From: Roseomonas sp. KE0001
Lineage (GTDB): Bacteria > Pseudomonadota > Alphaproteobacteria > Acetobacterales > Acetobacteraceae
NCBI RefSeq assembly: GCF_016107285.1
Contig: NZ_RCVQ01000003.1
Coordinates: 310,001 to 374,000, forward strand
Direction of reading: 5' to 3'
DNA length: 64,000 bases
The notes beneath the pieces are model-generated. The model saw only the letters and a program-made list of their open reading frames with translations. It did not search any database and was not told the DNA's origin. Shown here piece by piece: positions 61,070 to 64,000 of this stretch; position 1 is the stretch's first letter; each line of letters begins with the position of its first letter. The translations under genes were made by a program, and so were the position numbers.

Positions 61070-62044
61070 ATGATGACAGCGAAGCGAAACGGCCTTCCGG
61101 CCCTGCTGGGCGGGACGGCGCTGCTGGCCCTGGCCGGGCTCGCCGGGTGGCTCTGGATGGCGCCGCGGGCCCCGGAGCGGCCGGTTGTCGTGGCCGCCCC
61201 GCCGGCGGCGGCCCCGGCCGCCACCACCGCGCCCGCGGCCGACCGGCCCGTGGCGGGAGCGCCGCGCTTCGACATCGCCCGCATCGGCGCCGGTGGCGAT
61301 GCCGTCATCGCCGGCCAGGCCGCGCCGGGGGACGAGGTCAGCCTCACCGGCAATGATCGCGAGCTGGGCCGGGCTCGCGCCGATTCGCGCGGCGCCTGGG
61401 TGATCCTGCCCGAGGTGCCGCTGGCGCCCGGGACCCATGCGCTGTCGGTGCAGGCACGCGGCACCGATGGCAGCAGCCGGCTGGGCGGGGAGACGGTGGT
61501 GGTGGTGGTGCCGGAGCGCGGGGGCGAGGCGCCGCTGGCCGTCCTGCTGCCGCCGCCCGAGGCCCCCGGGCTCACCCCGGCGCGAAGCCTGGCCGGCACG
61601 CCGGGCCGGCTCGGCCTGGAGGTCATCGAATATGACGAGGAGGGGGCGATGCGCTTCGCCGGCGGCGCCCCGCCCGGCAGCCTGCTCCGCCTCTATATCG
61701 ATCAGGCCCATGCCGGCGAGGTGCGGGCGGACCGGGAGGGGCGCTGGGAGATGCAGCCGGCGCCGACCCCCGAGCCGGGCCGCCACACCCTGCGGCTGGA
61801 CCAGATCGGCGCCGGCGGCAAGGTGGCGGCGCGGCTGGAGCTGCCCTTCCAGCGCGACCGCCATGCCGGCCCGCCGGCGGCGGGGCAGGTGGTCGTGCAG
61901 CCGGGCAACAGCCTCTGGCGCATCGCCCGCCGCAGCTATGGGCGCGGCACGCGATACACGGTGATCTACGCGGCCAACCGGTCGCAGATCCGCGACCCGG
62001 CCCGGATCTACCCGGGGCAGGTCTTCGCCCTGCCGGCGCGCTGA
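61070..62044 (+). CDS. LysM domain membrane-anchored protein
   Basis: 324 residues. An N-terminal membrane helix (about 9-28) is followed by an Ala/Pro-rich linker, then two beta-sandwich, Ig-like repeats (for example FDIARIGAGGDAVIAGQAAPG with GTHALSVQARGTD, and LEVIEYDEEGAMRFAGGAPPGS). A C-terminal LysM module (VVVQPGNSLWRIARRSYGRG, ending YPGQVFALPAR) should bind peptidoglycan. This layout matches the LysM peptidoglycan-binding proteins of alphaproteobacteria with unknown detailed role. ATG ATG at 61070 leaves the exact start open by one residue. Confidence 0.83.
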   Translation: MMTAKRNGLPALLGGTALLALAGLAGWLWMAPRAPERPVVVAAPPAAAPAATTAPAADRPVAGAPRFDIARIGAGGDAVIAGQAAPGDEVSLTGNDRELGRARADSRGAWVILPEVPLAPGTHALSVQARGTDGSSRLGGETVVVVVPERGGEAPLAVLLPPPEAPGLTPARSLAGTPGRLGLEVIEYDEEGAMRFAGGAPPGSLLRLYIDQAHAGEVRADREGRWEMQPAPTPEPGRHTLRLDQIGAGGKVAARLELPFQRDRHAGPPAAGQVVVQPGNSLWRIARRSYGRGTRYTVIYAANRSQIRDPARIYPGQVFALPAR

Positions 62045-62149
62045 GCCGGGCCGGGCGCCGAACCAGGGGGCGCGCAACCGAGGATCAGACGGCGGGTTGT
62101 CCCGCCGGGAGTTGTTTGGCTCCCCGCGACAGACCATAACCGGGGCATC

Positions 62150-62878
62150 ATGGCGCTTATCGAAAGCCTTCGTCTGGTTCTGGCCCCGCCGCATCCGGCC
62201 GGCCGTCCCTTCATCATCGGCGGCGCGGCGGTGGCCGTGGTCGGGGGCCTGTTGCTGGGCTCCTGGCTGTTCTGGCTCGGCGCCGCCTTCACCGGCTTCT
62301 GCCTGTACTTCTTCCGCGATCCCGAACGCGTGGTGCCGGACCGGCCGGTCTTCGTGGCACCGGCCGATGGTCGGGTGGTCAGCGTGGCCCAGGCCGTGCC
62401 GCCCGCCGAGCTGGGCCTCGGCCCGGCGCCGCGCTGGCGCGTCGCCATCTTCCTCTCCGTGCTCGACGTGCATGTGAACCGCAGCCCGGCGGATGGCGTG
62501 GTGACCAAGATCGCCTACCGCGCCGGCAAGTTCGTCAATGCGAGCCTGGACAAGGCCAGCGAGGACAATGAGCGCAACGCGCTCGCCATCCGCCTGAGCA
62601 ACGGGCAGGAGATCGGCGTGGTGCAGATCGCCGGCCTGATCGCCCGCCGCATCCTCTGCGACGTGCGCGAGGGGGACAGCCTGCGCGCCGGCGAGCGCTT
62701 CGGCATCATCCGCTTCGGCAGCCGCACCGACCTCTACCTCCCCGAGGGCGTCCGCCCGCTGGTCCTGGAGCACCAGCTGATGGTCGGCGGCGAGACGGTG
62801 ATCGCGGAGCTGGACCCCGCGCCGCCGCGCCGCGCCGAGGGCCTGGCCGACCCCGCCGCCGCGGGTGGCCTCCTCTGA
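62150..62878 (+). CDS. psd: Phosphatidylserine decarboxylase
   Basis: 242-residue short-form decarboxylase that makes phosphatidylethanolamine. Two membrane segments near the N-terminus (about 20-55) precede [10 protein letters not shown], the [10 protein letters not shown] motif, [14 protein letters not shown] and the self-cleavage site RFGSRTD, where Gly-Ser is cut to give the pyruvoyl group on Ser191. It shares a base with the pssA start (TGATG), so the two steps of PE synthesis are co-translated. Confidence 0.94.
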   Translation: MALIESLRLVLAPPHPAGRPFIIGGAAVAVVGGLLLGSWLFWLGAAFTGFCLYFFRDPERVVPDRPVFVAPADGRVVSVAQAVPPAELGLGPAPRWRVAIFLSVLDVHVNRSPADGVVTKIAYRAGKFVNASLDKASEDNERNALAIRLSNGQEIGVVQIAGLIARRILCDVREGDSLRAGERFGIIRFGSRTDLYLPEGVRPLVLEHQLMVGGETVIAELDPAPPRRAEGLADPAAAGGLL

Positions 62879-63777
62879 TGGATGCGTCGCGCCGCCGCCG
62901 CTTCCGTTTCGCCCGGCGGCAGCGCCCGCGCCTTCAGGGTCAGTCCTTCAACCGGCTGATCCCCAACATCCTGACCCTGCTCGGCCTGTGCGCCGGGCTG
63001 CTGGCCATGCGCTTCGCGCTCGACGAGCGCTGGGAACAGGCGGCCGCGCTGATCATCCTGGCCGGCGCCATCGACGGGCTGGACGGCCGCCTGGCGCGGC
63101 TGCTCAAGGCGACCAGCCGCTTCGGCGCCGAATTCGACAGCCTGGCCGATTTCCTCTCCTTCGGCGTCGCGCCCTGCATGGTGCTGTATCTCTGGACCAT
63201 GCACGACTATCGCGGCATCGGCTTCGTGCCCTGCGTCATGTTCGCCGTCTGCATGGCGCTGCGGCTGGCGCGCTTCAACGCCGCGCTGGAGGCGCCCGTG
63301 CCGCTGCCGGGGCCGGCGCCCAAGCCGGCCTATGCGCAGAGCTTCTTCACCGGCGTGCCGGCGCCGGCCGGCGCGCTGCTCGCCATGTTCCCGGTCTTCA
63401 CCTCCCTCGCTTTCGCCGGCTGGGGATGGGACAGCATGGCCAACGCGGTGCGGCATCCGCTGTTCGTCGGGCTGATGCTGATCGGCACGGCGCTGATGCT
63501 GGTCAGCACATGGCCGACCTGGTCCTTCAAGAACTTCAAGGTGCGGCGGGAATACGTCCTGCCGCTGCTGCTCTCGATCGGCGCCTATGCCGCGCTGCTG
63601 GTCAGCGAGCCCTGGGCGGCCCTGGGGGCGGCGGGGCTGATCTACTGCGCCATGCTGCCCTTCTCGATGCGCTCCTACCTGCAACTGAAGCGCGAGACGG
63701 AGGCCCTGATGGAGCCCATCGGCCCCTCGCCCGAGGAAGGCGTGGCGGAGGCCATGCCGGGGCAGCACCGACCCTGA
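62878..63777 (+). CDS. pssA: CDP-diacylglycerol--serine O-phosphatidyltransferase
   Basis: 299-residue membrane enzyme making phosphatidylserine. The CDP-alcohol phosphotransferase motif is split across AIDGLDGRLARLL and SRFGAEFDSLAD, with all four acidic residues present. A basic N-terminal ~20 residues precede eight hydrophobic segments. Together with psd upstream it forms the PE pathway operon. The 163 bp that follow contain a 14-base palindrome (63787-63800) and an AT-richer stretch before the final gene. Confidence 0.94.
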   Translation: MDASRRRRFRFARRQRPRLQGQSFNRLIPNILTLLGLCAGLLAMRFALDERWEQAAALIILAGAIDGLDGRLARLLKATSRFGAEFDSLADFLSFGVAPCMVLYLWTMHDYRGIGFVPCVMFAVCMALRLARFNAALEAPVPLPGPAPKPAYAQSFFTGVPAPAGALLAMFPVFTSLAFAGWGWDSMANAVRHPLFVGLMLIGTALMLVSTWPTWSFKNFKVRREYVLPLLLSIGAYAALLVSEPWAALGAAGLIYCAMLPFSMRSYLQLKRETEALMEPIGPSPEEGVAEAMPGQHRP

Positions 63778-63940
63778 CGGGCCTTGCCGCCGGCCGGCGG
63801 TGAGGCTCGCAGGCCCGCATGGATCATTCTTGAGACTCCCGCGCCGGAATGCTAAGGATCCCAGGGGTTTCCACGAACATCCTTAACAGATACTAGAGAT
63901 GTTCAGGGGAAATTAAACCTTTTGGTTTGATGGAGCGGCG

Positions 63941-64000
63941 ATGCGGCGAGGCTGGACAAGGCGGCGTCTGCTGGTCGGGGCGCTGGGCGTTCCGGCCCTG
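63941..64000 (+). CDS. Exported protein, N-terminal fragment (runs off window)
   Basis: Only 20 codons are visible: RRGWTRRRLLVGALGVPAL after the Met, an Arg-rich n-region and hydrophobic core typical of a Sec or Tat signal. The mature protein is outside the window. A short hairpin (AAACC-TTTT-GGTTT at 63915-63928) and an AT-rich stretch precede it, unlike the surrounding GC-rich DNA, and may be its control region. Confidence 0.5.
   Translation, partial: MRRGWTRRRLLVGALGVPAL

Noticed and set aside
63830-63860. TTGAGA with TAAGGA as promoter for the last gene
   Set aside because: The -10 box matches poorly and other AT-rich options lie closer to the start codon; no choice is supported.

Overview
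The window is a GC-rich chromosomal segment with the gene content of an alphaproteobacterium, most likely an Acetobacteraceae member close to Roseomonas. That placement is an inference from family content: Usg, MmcB, DUF2842, a TIGR01459 HAD protein, class I lysyl-tRNA synthetase, FlbT, CIRCE-controlled groESL and a TorF-type porin. No rRNA genes or CRISPR arrays were seen. One tRNA gene, tRNA-Pro(CGG), lies on the minus strand at 59450-59526.

Layout. 1-6 kb: end of fabF, then mltG, an SDR enzyme, yicC-gmk, an AEC transporter and usg. 6-8.7 kb: groES-groEL behind a TTGACG/TAGATC promoter with two CIRCE-type repeats, then a cold-shock gene. 8.8-18.5 kb: an S9 peptidase, a TerB-like protein, a DinG/YoaA-type helicase, class I lysS overlapping a C-terminally short mprF-like gene, and an S24 repressor-like gene. 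18.6-31.4 kb: a compact phage-derived cassette. 31.4-46.6 kb: housekeeping and accessory genes, including mmcB, ycgN-like, a hybrid histidine kinase, ydfG, an orphan Hpt protein, a Bcr/CflA pump, pyrD and a BisC-like molybdoenzyme. 46.7-51 kb: an Mla/MCE lipid-transport operon. 51-64 kb: OmpW and TorF porins, two Bug-type binding proteins, fhs, a TPR methyltransferase, flbT, apt, cytochrome c' and a cytochrome b561-like protein, a LysM protein, psd-pssA and the start of an exported protein.

The most unusual region is the phage-like cassette. It carries structural, packaging and lysis genes in the order used by T7-like podoviruses: portal, scaffold, capsid, tail tube A, tail tube B, a small internal protein, tail spike, small-terminase candidate, large terminase, holin-like protein and SleB-type lysin. 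It has no integrase, phage RNA polymerase, replication genes or recognisable large ejection proteins, and its base composition looks like the host's. It is bounded on the left by a divergent S24 repressor with LexA-like catalytic spacing and a perfect palindromic operator candidate. The structural operon starts from a good promoter followed by a 15-bp terminator-like hairpin in its leader. A defective prophage, or a domesticated particle such as a gene-transfer-agent-like or killing particle, are the main readings; sequence alone does not separate them.

Other gene sets with a shared role are lysS-mprF (lysine charging and membrane lipid modification), mlaE-mlaF-mlaD plus a PqiC-like lipoprotein (lipid transport between the membranes), psd-pssA (phosphatidylethanolamine synthesis) and yicC-gmk.
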